64,000 nucleotides of DNA from Rhodococcus jostii NBRC 16295 (GCF_001894825.1 NZ_BCWY01000005.1:124001-188000), one strand, 5' to 3'; shown: positions 17,275-33,480, numbered from the stretch's first letter. Translations and numbers: made by a program. Notes: a model not told the origin generated them from the letters alone.

Positions 17275-17459
17275 TGCAGCGCTCCATTCACAGTCGAATT
17301 CACTCTGCGCTGACTATCGCACCGGCCCGGCGCGGCCCGCGTCATCCGAAACAGGTGAAATGCACTCCCCGGGCCACCCGATGTGACATCGGTGCAGTGT
17401 GAGCAACCCGCGGTGACATCGGGCCGACACCCACTGCGACGCGACACCCCCTGAAACGC

Positions 17460-17497
17460 CGAACGGCCGCGACACCGGTGGGTGCCGCGGCCGTTCG
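17460..17497 (-). terminator. terminator downstream of the carboxylase gene
   Basis: CGAACGGCCGCG (17460-17471) pairs perfectly with 17486-17497, nine bases after the carboxylase stop in the direction of transcription. GGCGTTTC follows on the minus strand. Confidence 0.75.
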
Positions 17498-17505
17498 GGT
17501 GGGGA

Positions 17506-22992
<5,487 letters not shown>

Positions 22993-23408
22993 CTGTTATC
23001 GCTCCGTTTCCGTAAAACTCATTGATCCGCAGAGTGTTTCGATGGCCAAGGCCATGTCCGCCGAGGACTGGGTGCCGCCTTCGCGGACACGTGCACCCCT
23101 GCACAACCCACTTGACTACCTCCAGGGGCGCCCCGAACGCGATCGTCGGACCTGCGCCATTGCGGGTCCGCTGCTCGGGGAATGCGAGCATAACGTCGAA
23201 AATATGTACCCGCGCGTAACTTCAGCGAGGCCCCGATCAGCTTGTCAAGCGTTCAAGGACTTGCGTGTCGACCCTACGAGAGAGTAATAAGGCCGGAATT
23301 CCGGCGAGCTGGGCGTCCTCCGGCGAGGTATCTGCAACCCGTTGTCACGGAGTCGCTTTCGTCCGGTTCGTCGAGAAGTTCTCGGGGAGCGGAACTTTCA
23401 CTCGGAGG
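22993..23408. other. 416-base intergenic region with no gene
   Basis: This lies between ctaD (3' end) and the carboxylase start, both on the minus strand, so it should hold the carboxylase promoter. On the minus strand TATGCT (23192-23187) is a possible -10, but no convincing -35 is seen. A palindrome GGCCGGAATTCCGGC lies near 23291 and a small CGAGAA/TTCTCG dyad near 23369. I find no credible coding sequence or RNA gene. Confidence 0.5.
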
Positions 23409-25148
23409 TTACTGACGGTTCACCTTCGGGTCGGCGGACGCCGGTTCGGTCGCGTGCGCCACCGCGCCCCGCACACCCACATGTGCCTCGCGGTGCATTC
23501 GGTCGACCATGTGCGGATAGTGCAGCTCGAACGCCGGACGCTCGGAGCGGATGCGCGGCAGCTCGGTGAAGTTGTGCCGCGGCGGCGGGCAGCTCGTCGC
23601 CCACTCGAGGGAGTTGCCGAAACCCCACGGGTCGTCCACCGTGACCACCTCGCCATAGCGGTAGCTCTTGAAGACGTTCCAGACGAACGGCACCGTCGAC
23701 GCACCCAAAACGAACGCGAACACGGTGGAGACCGAGTTGAGAACCGTGAACCCGTCCGAGGGCAGGTAGTCGGCGTAGCGGCGCGGCATCCCCTCGGCGC
23801 CGAGCCAGTGCTGGACCAGGAACGTGCCGTGGAAACCGGTGAACGTGGTCCAGAAGTGCCATTTGCCGAGGCGTTCGTCCAGCATGCGCCCCGTCATCTT
23901 CGGGAACCAGAAGTAGATGCCGGCGTAGGTGGCGAAGACGATCGTCCCGAACAGGACGTAGTGGAAGTGGGCGATCACGAAGTAGCTGTCCGTGACGTGG
24001 AAGTCCAGCGGGGGGCTCGCGAGGATGACGCCGGTGAGGCCGCCGAAGATGAACGTGATCAGGAAGCCGAGCGAGAACAACATGGGGGTCTCGAACGTCA
24101 GTTGCCCCTTCCACATGGTGCCGATCCAGTTGAAGATCTTCACCCCCGTCGGCACTGCGATCAGGAACGTCATGAACGAGAAGAACGGCAACAGGACCGC
24201 GCCGGTGGCGTACATGTGATGTGCCCACACCGCGATCGACAGGGCCGCGATCGCGATCGTCGCGTAGACCAGGCCGCTGTACCCGAAGAGCGGCTTGCGG
24301 CTGAACACCGGGAAGATCTCCGACACGATGCCGAAGAACGGCAGCGCGACGATATACACCTCCGGGTGGCCGAAGAACCAGAACAGGTGCTGCCAGAGCA
24401 GCACACCCCCCGTCGCCGGGTCGTACAGGTTGCCGCCGAGATGCCGGTCGACGAACAGACCCATCAGCGCGGCGGTGAGGATCGGGAACGCCACCAGGAT
24501 CAGGATGCTGGTGATGAAGATGTTCCACGTGAAGATCGGCATCCGGAACATGATCATGCCGGGCGCGCGCAGGCAGATCACCGTGGTGATCATGTTGACG
24601 CCGCCGAGGATGGTGCCGAGACCGGACAGTGCCAGCCCCATGATCCACAGATCGGCGCCGACACCCGGCGAATGCAGGGTGCTCGTCAGCGGCGAGTACG
24701 CCGTCCAGCCGAAGTCCGCGGCGCCGCCGGGGGTGATGAACCCGGCGATCGCGATGGTGCCGCCGAACAGGAACGCCCAGTAGCTGAACGCGTTGAGGCG
24801 GGGGAACGCCACGTCGGGGGCACCGATCTGCAGCGGAAGGATGTAGTTGGCGAACCCGAACACGATCGGCGTCGCGTACAGCAGCAGCATGATCGTGCCG
24901 TGCATCGTGAACAGCTGGTTGTACTGCTCGTTGGACAGGAACTGCAGACCCGGGACCGCGAGTTCGCCGCGGATCAGCAGGGCCATCAGGCCACCGGCCA
25001 TGAAGAACGCAAACGACGTGATCAGGTACAGAATGCCCAGGTCCTTGGGATCCGTCGTCGTGATCATCTTGTAGAAGAAGCTGCCCTTGGGGCGGCGCCG
25101 GGCCGGATACGGACGGACCGGACGATGCTGTGGAATTGCCAGATTCAC
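23409..25148 (-). CDS. ctaD: cytochrome c oxidase subunit I (aa3 type)
   Basis: This 579-residue membrane protein is the catalytic subunit of the aa3 oxidase, which reduces oxygen and pumps protons. It has twelve hydrophobic segments. Haem and copper ligands are visible: MHGTIMLLL (haem a His), FFGHPEVYI with the cross-linked His-Tyr pair, AHHMY (CuB histidines) and [10 protein letters not shown] (haem a and a3 histidines). The GTG start gives [15 protein letters not shown]. The other oxidase subunits are not nearby, as in other actinobacteria where ctaD is separate from ctaC/ctaE. It could be one of several ctaD paralogues. Confidence 0.95.
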   Translation of the reverse strand: MNLAIPQHRPVRPYPARRRPKGSFFYKMITTTDPKDLGILYLITSFAFFMAGGLMALLIRGELAVPGLQFLSNEQYNQLFTMHGTIMLLLYATPIVFGFANYILPLQIGAPDVAFPRLNAFSYWAFLFGGTIAIAGFITPGGAADFGWTAYSPLTSTLHSPGVGADLWIMGLALSGLGTILGGVNMITTVICLRAPGMIMFRMPIFTWNIFITSILILVAFPILTAALMGLFVDRHLGGNLYDPATGGVLLWQHLFWFFGHPEVYIVALPFFGIVSEIFPVFSRKPLFGYSGLVYATIAIAALSIAVWAHHMYATGAVLLPFFSFMTFLIAVPTGVKIFNWIGTMWKGQLTFETPMLFSLGFLITFIFGGLTGVILASPPLDFHVTDSYFVIAHFHYVLFGTIVFATYAGIYFWFPKMTGRMLDERLGKWHFWTTFTGFHGTFLVQHWLGAEGMPRRYADYLPSDGFTVLNSVSTVFAFVLGASTVPFVWNVFKSYRYGEVVTVDDPWGFGNSLEWATSCPPPRHNFTELPRIRSERPAFELHYPHMVDRMHREAHVGVRGAVAHATEPASADPKVNRQ

Positions 25149-25253
25149 GACGCCCCCCGAAGGGTCCGAGGCGGTTCGGGTCCGGTGTGGACTCCGTTAC
25201 CAGGGTAGTCACCCCGAGCTCCGGAGGTGGGCTTTTATTGCGGCCGGAAACGA

Positions 25254-25292
25254 CGCTGCCGCAGGTGCGCGTGGTGCGCGCCTGCGGCAGCG
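25254..25292 (-). terminator. strong hairpin downstream of leuA
   Basis: An 18-base stem (CGCTGCCGCAGGTGCGCG with 25275-25292, one mismatch) and a three-base loop lie 16 bases after the leuA stop. No long T-run follows, but its place suggests transcription termination. Confidence 0.65.
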
Positions 25293-25307
25293 AGGGGGAG
25301 TGAGCGG

Positions 25308-27209
<1,902 letters not shown>

Positions 27210-27225
<16 letters not shown>

Positions 27226-27251
27226 CAACCAAGGAGGAGTGCGCGCTGCAT
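27210..27251 (-). CDS. leucine-rich leader peptide of leuA
   Basis: ATG opens a 13-codon frame encoding MQRALLLGCRDGV, with three consecutive leucine codons, ending in TGA about 93 bases before the leuA start. CGGAGT lies about 10 bases upstream as a ribosome-binding site. Its codons overlap the 5' arm of a 10-bp hairpin. This is the layout of a transcription-attenuation leader: leucine shortage would stall the ribosome on the leucine codons. Confidence 0.78.
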
Positions 27252-27319
27252 ACTCAGCACTGTACTCCGGGCATCGTCGTTCGCGTGCCGGGGTTCGAAG
27301 TCCGAGTGAGGAGAGACCG

Positions 27320-28345
27320 GTGAGCCGCAGCGCGACGGTGGTATCACCGCTGGTGGCCGCCCTTTTTACGGTACTCCTGGTGTCGTGTTCCGGCACGGTC
27401 GTGGGGGCGCCGAGCGTCCCCGGGGCCGGCGAGCCCGTCTACGGTCAGCCGGTCAGCGAACACACCCGGGCGGAACTGGCCGTCGCCGCCGCGGCCCGCG
27501 ACCTCGCGCCGTGCGGGCTGCTCGACGAGGATCTGGTGGCGTCGCTCGGACAGGTCACCGCCTTCGGGCCCGTCGGCGACCTGTCGACCTGCCACGCCGA
27601 GCTGGTGCCTCCCCGCGGCACACCCGCCAACCCCGTCTGGGTCGAGGTGGCGGTCGGTGAACGCGAACCCACGGAGCGAACCGGTGCCGGCGAGGCGACG
27701 GCCGGACTCGAGGTGCGGCCCGCAGCCGGCGCGCTCCCGGGCACGTGCACCCTCTACTTCTCGCTGCCGCCGGTCCCGGGGGTGCAGGACGACGTGGCGG
27801 CGGGCCGCTGGGGGCACGTGTCGTATCTCGACGGGGCAGGCGGAACGGGTGACTCCGCCGCCGGCGACGACTGTGCGGAGGCGCGCACGGTGCTCGGATC
27901 GGTGACGGACAGGCTGCGCTCGCCGGTTCGTATTCGTTCGGATATCCCTCTCGCGCAACAGGATCCGTGCCGAGTGGTCGAGAACATGTCCGAACGGGGC
28001 ATCGAGACGTTCGCTCCGGGCAGCCGCCCCTACGAATGCCTCCTGACACTCCGCGGCGGCGTGGAGGCGTCCGTGCAACTCGCGCTGTCGCCGGAACCGC
28101 CACGGGCCGGCGGCCCCGACGCCGTCGAACTCGACGGCAGGCCGTTCACGTACTTCCGGGACGCCGTCTCGTGTCACTACTACTTCTATCCGGGTGCCGT
28201 GTTCGACACCAACCTGCCGTCGAGCCCGGTGAGTGAACGGGACAAACGGAGCAATCGGCTCACGGCGTCCGTGGCGGCGTCGGCGCCGAACTGCGACGAC
28301 GCGGAAACACTGGTGCTCGCGTCGGCCGAGATGTTCGACTACTGA
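27320..28345 (+). CDS. DUF3558-like lipoprotein with two similar halves
   Basis: This 341-residue secreted protein has a signal peptide ending in a lipobox (LLVSCSG, Cys about residue 23). Two related segments, each with paired cysteines (LAPCGLLDEDLVASLG...C and DPCRVVENMSERG...ECLL), suggest a duplicated DUF3558-type domain, common in actinobacterial surface lipoproteins. The GTG start at 27320 has GAGGAGA about seven bases upstream. It is divergent from the leuA leader and followed, after one base, by a small gene. Its function is unknown. Confidence 0.8.
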   Translation: MSRSATVVSPLVAALFTVLLVSCSGTVVGAPSVPGAGEPVYGQPVSEHTRAELAVAAAARDLAPCGLLDEDLVASLGQVTAFGPVGDLSTCHAELVPPRGTPANPVWVEVAVGEREPTERTGAGEATAGLEVRPAAGALPGTCTLYFSLPPVPGVQDDVAAGRWGHVSYLDGAGGTGDSAAGDDCAEARTVLGSVTDRLRSPVRIRSDIPLAQQDPCRVVENMSERGIETFAPGSRPYECLLTLRGGVEASVQLALSPEPPRAGGPDAVELDGRPFTYFRDAVSCHYYFYPGAVFDTNLPSSPVSERDKRSNRLTASVAASAPNCDDAETLVLASAEMFDY

Positions 28346-28346
28346 C

Positions 28347-28697
28347 ATGAACACACAGGTCGATGTCGCCCGGGCCTACCTGGACGCGTTGCTCAGCCAC
28401 GACGGCAACTCGGTGCCCATCGAACCCCGGGCGGTCCGGTACGAGGTGGGCCTGAAGACGGCATTCTCCGGAAATCACCTGCGCCGAAGCCTGTCCGGCG
28501 GCCCCCAGTACCGGGTGATCCGGGCGATCCGCGACTGCGTGTGGTCGGTCGACGGCGACACCGTCACCGTCGACTACCTCCTGGACGCCGGACTGTTCGG
28601 CCGCACCCTCGTCACGGTCCGGGTGGTCGAGACGTTCCGGATCCCGCCGGACGACCTGCGAATCCACCGCATCGACGCGAAGATCAAGCGCCCCTGA
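28347..28697 (+). CDS. small hypothetical protein, NTF2/SnoaL-like
   Basis: This 116-residue cytoplasmic protein begins MNTQVDVARAYLDALLSHDG, the pattern of NTF2/SnoaL-like folds with an N-terminal helix before a curved sheet. It has no membrane segment or lipobox. The ATG is one base after the stop of the lipoprotein gene, so the two are coupled. Function is unknown. After the stop a run of roughly 15-base tandem units (CTGCGCCTCCTGGCC-like, 28700-28755) precedes the 46-bp palindrome. Confidence 0.72.
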   Translation: MNTQVDVARAYLDALLSHDGNSVPIEPRAVRYEVGLKTAFSGNHLRRSLSGGPQYRVIRAIRDCVWSVDGDTVTVDYLLDAGLFGRTLVTVRVVETFRIPPDDLRIHRIDAKIKRP

Positions 28698-28775
28698 CCC
28701 TGCGTCTGGCCCCGCGCTTCCTGGCCCTGCGCCTCCTGGCCCTGCGCCGAACCGTCTGTCAGGCAGGGTCTTCCG

Positions 28776-28821
28776 CACGTGAGTGGCAATGTGTGCCCCG
28801 CCACGCTTTGCCACTCACATG
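28776..28821. repeat. 46-bp palindromic element, copy 7
   Basis: CACGTGAGTGGCAATGTGTG is paired with a near-complement ending GCCACTCACATG around a short centre. It lies between convergent genes, three bases from the pirin stop codon. Confidence 0.88.
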
Positions 28822-28824
28822 GGG

Positions 28825-29790
28825 TCAGTCGAGCGTTTCGTGCGCTGCGGGAATCGAACCCAGGCGACCGGCCTGGAAGTCCTCGAACGCCTGCATCACC
28901 TCGGCCCGGGTGTTCATGACGAACGGTCCGGCCATTGCGACGGGCTCCCGGATCGGCTTGCCGCCGAGGACGAACACCTCGAAGGACTTGGTCCGCGAAT
29001 CCTGGGTGTCGGCCGCGGTGATCGTCAGGGTGTCACCGCGTCCGTAGACGGCGGTCTGGCCCATCCGGATCGGCCGGCGCTCGGAACCGACGAGTCCCTC
29101 GCCCGCGAGGACGTAGGCGACTGCGTTGAATTCGGGGTTCCACGGCAGCGTCAGGCTCGCGCCCGGCGCGACCGTCGCGTGGACGAGGCTGATCGGCGTG
29201 TACGTGGACCCGGGACCGTGGTGGCCGTCGACATCACCGGCGATCACGCGGACGAGGGCGCCGCCGTCGGCCGAGGACAGCAGGGCCACCTTCTGTCCGG
29301 TGATGTCCTGGTAGCGGGGCGCGGCCATCTTGTTGTCGCGGGGCAGGTTGACCCACAACTGGACGCCGTGGAACAGGCCACCGCTCATCACCAGATGCTC
29401 GGGCGGGGTCTCGATGTGCAGGATGCCGCCACCCGCCGTCATCCACTGCGTGTCGCCGCCGCCGATGGTCCCGCCGCCGCCGTTGGAATCCTGGTGCTCC
29501 ATGATGCCGTCGATCATGTAGGTGACGGTCTCGAAGCCGCGGTGCGGATGCCACGGTGTGCCCTTGGGTTCACCGGGTGCGTAGTCGACCTCACCCATCT
29601 GGTCCATGTGAATGAACGGGTCGAGGGCGGACAGGTCGATGCCGGCGAACGCGCGGCGAACCGGGAAGCCTTCACCCTCGTACCCGACAGGTGCGGTGGT
29701 GAGGGAGAGGACCGGGCGGTCGACGGCGCCGGGAGCGGGTGCGTCGATACGCGGCAGGGCAAGGATGTTGTCGACCGTCACGGCAGGCAT
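28825..29790 (-). CDS. pirin family protein
   Basis: This 321-residue bicupin has the pirin N-terminal metal site (HPHRGFETVTYM with a further His downstream) and a C-terminal cupin. Pirins bind iron; bacterial members often have quercetinase-like dioxygenase activity or act as redox sensors. The start at 29790 is chosen because GAGGAGA precedes it by six bases; an in-frame ATG at 29811 would overlap the likely operator. The promoter shares a near-palindrome with that of the luciferase-like gene at 38162. The gene is bracketed by 46-bp palindromes. Confidence 0.9.
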   Translation of the reverse strand: MPAVTVDNILALPRIDAPAPGAVDRPVLSLTTAPVGYEGEGFPVRRAFAGIDLSALDPFIHMDQMGEVDYAPGEPKGTPWHPHRGFETVTYMIDGIMEHQDSNGGGGTIGGGDTQWMTAGGGILHIETPPEHLVMSGGLFHGVQLWVNLPRDNKMAAPRYQDITGQKVALLSSADGGALVRVIAGDVDGHHGPGSTYTPISLVHATVAPGASLTLPWNPEFNAVAYVLAGEGLVGSERRPIRMGQTAVYGRGDTLTITAADTQDSRTKSFEVFVLGGKPIREPVAMAGPFVMNTRAEVMQAFEDFQAGRLGSIPAAHETLD

Positions 29791-29813
29791 GGGGTGTCTC
29801 CTCGTACTCATGT

Positions 29814-29830
29814 AATTGATTGTTCAACTA
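29814..29830. promoter_or_regulatory. near-palindromic operator upstream of pirin
   Basis: AATTGATTGTTCAACTA contains TTGA-N4-TCAA. It lies 24-40 bases upstream of the pirin start and is nearly identical to the site at 38182, which points to one regulator for both genes, possibly MarR- or HxlR-like (inference). Confidence 0.6.
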
Positions 29831-29884
29831 CTTCATGGTGTGTAACACCCGCTGCGTCCAGGTATTCCCAGGGCGGCTCCGCCG

Positions 29885-29930
29885 CCCGTGCGCGGCTGAC
29901 GAGTGCAGAGACTCGCTCACCACGCACGGG
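29885..29930. repeat. 46-bp palindromic element, copy 8
   Basis: CCCGTGCG and CGCACGGG ends surround the core GAGTGCAGAGACTC, identical to that of copy 2. Small hairpins flank both sides: GGCGGCTCCGCC on the left and CGCGAAGCGC on the right, next to a TAG stop. The two accessory hairpins give a cloverleaf-like layout. Confidence 0.85.
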
Positions 29931-29940
29931 CGCGAAGCGC

Positions 29941-30351
29941 CTAGTTGAGGACGTTCTCGTGATCGGGGCAGTACCGGGTGATCGCGCCGATGATGTACGG
30001 GTAGACGCCGTCGTTGGTGAGCATCGGCGTCCACTCCTCACGCACCTGGTCGAGGGGCTTACCCGCGTCGAGTGCGGTGCAGATCTCGCCGGCCTGATGG
30101 ACCGCGAGGTCGTCGTCGGTGACGGTCTGGTTGTTCGCGCGCAGGTAGGCCAGGTAGTCGGCGGCCGTTCCCGGGTTGTCGGCGACCGAGAAGACGCGGC
30201 TTCCGGGGGCCGTCGCAGCGGTGGTCCGCGCCGCCACGGAGGCGGAAGCGGACGTGGTCTCGGATGCTGCGGTGTCGGTGTCGCCACCGCACGCGGTGAG
30301 GAATGCCGCGGAGCAGACGGTGAGGGCGGTCAGAGCAAGGGTGCGGCGCAT
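29941..30351 (-). CDS. DUF732 lipoprotein
   Basis: This 136-residue secreted protein begins MRRTLALTALTVCSAAFLTA and has a lipobox Cys in LTACGG. The mature part has the DUF732 pattern AADYLAYLRANNQTV...HQAGEICTALDAG with its two conserved cysteines. DUF732 proteins are small actinobacterial surface proteins of unknown role. The stop TAG is next to the CGCGAAGCGC accessory hairpin of copy 8. Confidence 0.82.
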   Translation of the reverse strand: MRRTLALTALTVCSAAFLTACGGDTDTAASETTSASASVAARTTAATAPGSRVFSVADNPGTAADYLAYLRANNQTVTDDDLAVHQAGEICTALDAGKPLDQVREEWTPMLTNDGVYPYIIGAITRYCPDHENVLN

Positions 30352-30533
30352 GGGGCGTGTGATTCCTTTCGAGGCCTGTGACGGCGACGATCGTATCGTC
30401 CGCGCGACCGTTGGTCCCGACGGCGAGTGGCCAACCGCAAACCGGCGGCGGCCGGTAAATCCGCTGCCCGGCGACGGTGGGTGGAGGTAGTGTTGCCAGT
30501 CCGAGCAGGATCCGAATCGAGGAGGTGAGACCC

Positions 30534-30593
30534 ATGTCCGTTCGAACAGGTCGGGTGCTCTCACTCCGCGACCGCGCGGTCTTACCGACATAA
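30534..30593 (+). CDS. possible 19-residue leader peptide
   Basis: ATG at 30534 follows a strong ribosome-binding site, GAGGAGGTG, and opens a frame for MSVRTGRVLSLRDRAVLPT ending in TAA, 43 bases before the methyltransferase start. The ribosome-binding site is better than that of most genes here, so it may be translated and affect the downstream gene. No homologue is recognised; it could also be chance. Confidence 0.4.
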   Translation: MSVRTGRVLSLRDRAVLPT

Positions 30594-30636
30594 GGTGACC
30601 GGGAGAGCGCCCATCGGCATTCCGAAAGGCTCTCCC

Positions 30637-31425
30637 ATGTCAGTGTCTCTGTCACCGTCCCTCGAATTCGTCCTCGTCACGAGGCTGCGCGCCGCCGGCT
30701 GTGTGTTCGCCGAGGACGAAGCGCAGTTGATCGTCTCCGCGGCCCGGACGTCGGACGAACTCGCGTCGATGCTGGACCGTCGCGTCGCCGGCGTACCCCT
30801 CGAGCATGTTCTCGGCTGGGCCGAGTTCTGCGGGCTGCGGATCGAGGTGGATCCGCAGGTGTTCGTGCCCCGGCGCCGCACCGCGTTCCTGGTCGAGCAG
30901 GCAGCCGCCCTCGCGCCGACGAACGCTGTCGTGGTCGACCTGTGCTGCGGATCGGGGGCGGTGGGGGCCGCGCTGGCTGCCACGCTCGATCGGATCGAGT
31001 TGTATGCGGTGGACATCGACCCCGCCGCCGTCCGGTGCGCCCGGCGCAACGTTCCGGACCCCGGCCGGGTGTTCGAGGGCGACCTGTACGCACCGCTGCC
31101 CACGTCGTTGACGGGACGCGTCGACATCCTGGTGGCCAACGCCCCGTACGTCCCCACCGGGGCGATCAGGTTGATGCCGCCGGAGGCCCGGCTCCACGAA
31201 CCGAGGGTCTCACTCGACGGCGGCGCCGACGGCCTCGACATCCAGCGTCGCGTGACCACGGCCGCGCGGAGCTGGCTCGCGCCCGGCGGGCACCTCCTGA
31301 TCGAGACCAGCGGGAGGCAGGCGCCGCACACCGCCGAGGCGTTCGCGGACGCCGGGTTGGCGACGCGGGTCGAGAGTTCCGACGAGGTGGGTGCCACCGT
31401 CGTCGTCGGCACCGCCCCCAGGTGA
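30637..31425 (+). CDS. putative protein N5-glutamine methyltransferase (PrmC/HemK-like)
   Basis: This 262-residue SAM-dependent methyltransferase has an N-terminal helical domain and a Rossmann core with VVVDLCCGSGAVGAALAA and YAVDIDPAAVRCARRN. The NPPY substrate motif of PrmC is NAPY here (ANAPYVPTGA). This is a lineage variant rather than the release-factor PrmC located near prfA, so the target glutamine is uncertain. The ATG follows AAAGG. The stop TGA is formed by the first bases of a 46-bp palindrome. Confidence 0.82.
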   Translation: MSVSLSPSLEFVLVTRLRAAGCVFAEDEAQLIVSAARTSDELASMLDRRVAGVPLEHVLGWAEFCGLRIEVDPQVFVPRRRTAFLVEQAAALAPTNAVVVDLCCGSGAVGAALAATLDRIELYAVDIDPAAVRCARRNVPDPGRVFEGDLYAPLPTSLTGRVDILVANAPYVPTGAIRLMPPEARLHEPRVSLDGGADGLDIQRRVTTAARSWLAPGGHLLIETSGRQAPHTAEAFADAGLATRVESSDEVGATVVVGTAPR

Positions 31426-31464
31426 GTGGCAATGCGTCCTAGAGCACTCTTTGCCACTCACGTG
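31419..31464. repeat. 46-bp palindromic element, copy 9
   Basis: It begins CAGGTGAGTGGCAATG and ends TTTGCCACTCACGTG. It supplies the TGA of the methyltransferase gene and lies between convergent genes. Confidence 0.87.
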
Positions 31465-31496
31465 TCGATATACGTGTAACCGCGACTGTCGGGTCG

Positions 31497-32210
31497 TCAG
31501 GACGCTGACCTGCCGAGGTCGAGCAGTTCCTCGTGGAACCCTCCGATTCCGCGTTCGCGATCGACGAGATGGATCTCGAGGATCCAATGGCACTGCACGC
31601 CGGAGGAGTCGAGTCGGCGCATCGGCTGGTCGCTGCCCGGCGCGATGTACGACCGGACCTCGTCGCCGCGGATCTTCTCGTGCGGGAACTGTCCCACGAG
31701 GTGGCCGGCGATCGCGCCGCCGAATTCCCAGCGGGTTCGTTCGACGAACTCGGTGACGTGCGCGAACAGTTGCTCGCCGGTGATGTCGGGTTCGGCGTCG
31801 AAGTAGGCGCGCCCGGCGTCGAAGACCGCGGGCAGGGCGTCTTTCAGTTCGTGCTTGACCGGGTCGTCGCCGAGTACGAAGGTCCGCCCGAAGTCGGCTT
31901 CCCACTCTTCGAAGATGGGGCCGAAATCGCAGAACACGATGTCGTCGTCGCCGATGAGACGGTCCGGTGGATTCTCCCGGTACGGCTCGAGCGTGTTGAC
32001 ACCCGCTCGCACGATCCGCTTGTGCCAGTACCGGCTGATGCCGAACAGGTCTGCGGCGAGATCGCGGATGGTGTTGCTCGCCTCCGACTCCAGAGTTCCC
32101 GGCCGGATCACCCGTTCGGAGGTGACGGCCTCGAACAACTCGGCGGCTTTCGCCTGCGCGTCGAGCAGTTTCGCCGCCCGCACGCCCTCGTCCTGGATCG
32201 TGTTGCTCAC
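31497..32210 (-). CDS. M24 family metallopeptidase
   Basis: This 237-residue pita-bread-fold peptidase resembles Xaa-Pro aminopeptidases but lacks their N-terminal creatinase domain. Metal-ligand candidates follow the M24 order: CDFG Asp, ADFGRT Asp, AGHLVG His, LEIHL Glu and GGFHEE Glu. The GTG start overlaps the stop of the upstream regulator by four bases. The substrate is unknown. Confidence 0.85.
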   Translation of the reverse strand: MSNTIQDEGVRAAKLLDAQAKAAELFEAVTSERVIRPGTLESEASNTIRDLAADLFGISRYWHKRIVRAGVNTLEPYRENPPDRLIGDDDIVFCDFGPIFEEWEADFGRTFVLGDDPVKHELKDALPAVFDAGRAYFDAEPDITGEQLFAHVTEFVERTRWEFGGAIAGHLVGQFPHEKIRGDEVRSYIAPGSDQPMRRLDSSGVQCHWILEIHLVDRERGIGGFHEELLDLGRSAS

Positions 32211-32911
32211 CCGTCGACGGTAACAGCGGGGTCCGGACCGGCCGTGACGTCCTCGATCCGCACGCAGCAGAACCCGTCCCTGGGTGCCAGTGTGGCGCGG
32301 CGATTTTCGCGCCCGGCACCGTCGAGAAGTCCGGCGAGGAGCGCGAGGTTCATGCTGCACACCATGTCGGTGTGTCTGCGTGCGAGGGTGTGGAACGGAC
32401 AGTTGACCAGGTCGATGGTGCCGCCGCCGCTGCGCGGTTCGTAACCGCATTTCTCGAGCGCGGCGATCAGGTCGTCGTCCGTGCTGCCCGCGTCGGCGCC
32501 GAGTCCGCGCCCGAAGTCGTGTGCCCGTGCGCCGAGGGCCGCGCGCGGCGATGTGCCGGTGGTCTCGGCGTCTTCGATCGCCCGGGCGAACAACTCTCCC
32601 GCCAGCACGTACGCGCGTTCGGGGAGATGCACCGAGAATTCGCGGTCGGAACGACGGTAGAGCTTGGCGGGACGTCCCGCCCCGGGCCCCGATCGCCCGC
32701 TCCGCCGCGCGAACTCCACCGCCAGGAGTCCCTCGTCGGCCAACTTCTCGAGATGGAACGCGGACGTCGAGCGGGCGAGGTCCAGCGCCTCGGCGACGTC
32801 GTCGCGACTGACCGGCGACGTCTGTGCGCGCACGTAGTCGTAAAGCCGTCGCCGGACCGGCTCGTCGAGGGAGGAGACGGCCGAGACGTCCGAGTGCGGC
32901 GTGGCATCCAT
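32207..32911 (-). CDS. SufR-like helix-turn-helix regulator with cysteine-rich C terminus
   Basis: This 234-residue regulator has an N-terminal winged helix (VSRDDVAEALDLARSTSAFH) of the ArsR/COG2345 type. The C-terminal half has spaced cysteines (EKCGYEP, VNCPFH, MVCSMN, GFCCVR), like the iron-sulfur ligands of SufR. It is coupled to the M24 gene by a GTGA overlap and divergent from doxX. A broken inverted repeat (TGACTAAATTC with GAATTCTATAGTCA) overlaps the doxX promoter and is a candidate operator. The cluster assignment is inference. Confidence 0.8.
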   Translation of the reverse strand: MDATPHSDVSAVSSLDEPVRRRLYDYVRAQTSPVSRDDVAEALDLARSTSAFHLEKLADEGLLAVEFARRSGRSGPGAGRPAKLYRRSDREFSVHLPERAYVLAGELFARAIEDAETTGTSPRAALGARAHDFGRGLGADAGSTDDDLIAALEKCGYEPRSGGGTIDLVNCPFHTLARRHTDMVCSMNLALLAGLLDGAGRENRRATLAPRDGFCCVRIEDVTAGPDPAVTVDG

Positions 32912-32936
32912 GACGCCATTGTAAAACCAAAAAGCG

Positions 32937-32990
32937 TTGACTAAATTCTGCTTCGAATTCTATAGTCAGTGGACATAGATTTTAGAAGGA
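32937..32990 (+). promoter_or_regulatory. doxX promoter with overlapping dyad
   Basis: TTGACT (32937-32942) and TATAGT (32961-32966) are spaced by 18 bases, a good SigA-type promoter. AGAAGGAGT lies before the doxX ATG. A TGACTA/TAGTCA dyad spans both boxes, so a repressor bound there would occlude RNA polymerase. Confidence 0.7.
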
Positions 32991-32996
32991 GTCGTC

Positions 32997-33434
32997 ATGA
33001 CTACCAACACTCCACCCCAGGTCAGCCACCATTCGCACACCCTGTCCGACCCCGGGTACCAGGCCTTCCTCGTGCTTCGCACGGTCTTCACGGTCGCGCC
33101 GATCCTGTTCGGACTGGACAAGTTCACGAACTGGCTCACCGACTGGCCGCAATACCTGGCGCCGTGGATCGACGGCATCCTGCCGGGAACAGCGCAGCAG
33201 GGCATGTACGTCGTCGGCGTGATCGAAGTGCTCGCAGGAATCCTCGTCGCCGTCGCGCCGCGAATCGGTGCCTGGGTCGTCGCCGCCTGGCTGGCCGGGA
33301 TCATCGTCAACCTGCTCACGCTGTCCGGGTACTACGACGTCGCGCTGCGCGACTTCGGACTGCTCGCCGGCGCCGTCGCTCTCGGCCTGCTCGCCGCGGA
33401 ATACGGGCGTCCGCTCCATCGTCCGCACACCTGA
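32997..33434 (+). CDS. DoxX-like membrane protein
   Basis: This 145-residue protein has four hydrophobic segments (AFLVLRTVFTVAPILFG, GMYVVGVIEVLAGILVAV, IGAWVVAAWLAGIIVNLL, FGLLAGAVALGLLAA), as in the DoxX family of small membrane proteins linked to oxidative stress or quinone redox in some bacteria. It is divergent from a SufR-like regulator that may control it. No catalytic residues are apparent. Confidence 0.85.
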   Translation: MTTNTPPQVSHHSHTLSDPGYQAFLVLRTVFTVAPILFGLDKFTNWLTDWPQYLAPWIDGILPGTAQQGMYVVGVIEVLAGILVAVAPRIGAWVVAAWLAGIIVNLLTLSGYYDVALRDFGLLAGAVALGLLAAEYGRPLHRPHT

Positions 33435-33480
33435 TCGGACCGCCCGCGGCACGTGAGATGCACCTCATCGCCTGTTTGGA

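Noticed and set aside
27285-27305. GGGGTTCGAAGTCC resembling a tRNA end or attachment site
   Set aside because: The stem does not pair as a T-arm and no other tRNA parts are near. No integrase or duplicated end is seen.
28845-28875. GGGAATCGAACCC resembling a tRNA T-arm
   Set aside because: It lies within the pirin coding region. No acceptor, D or anticodon arms can be built around it.
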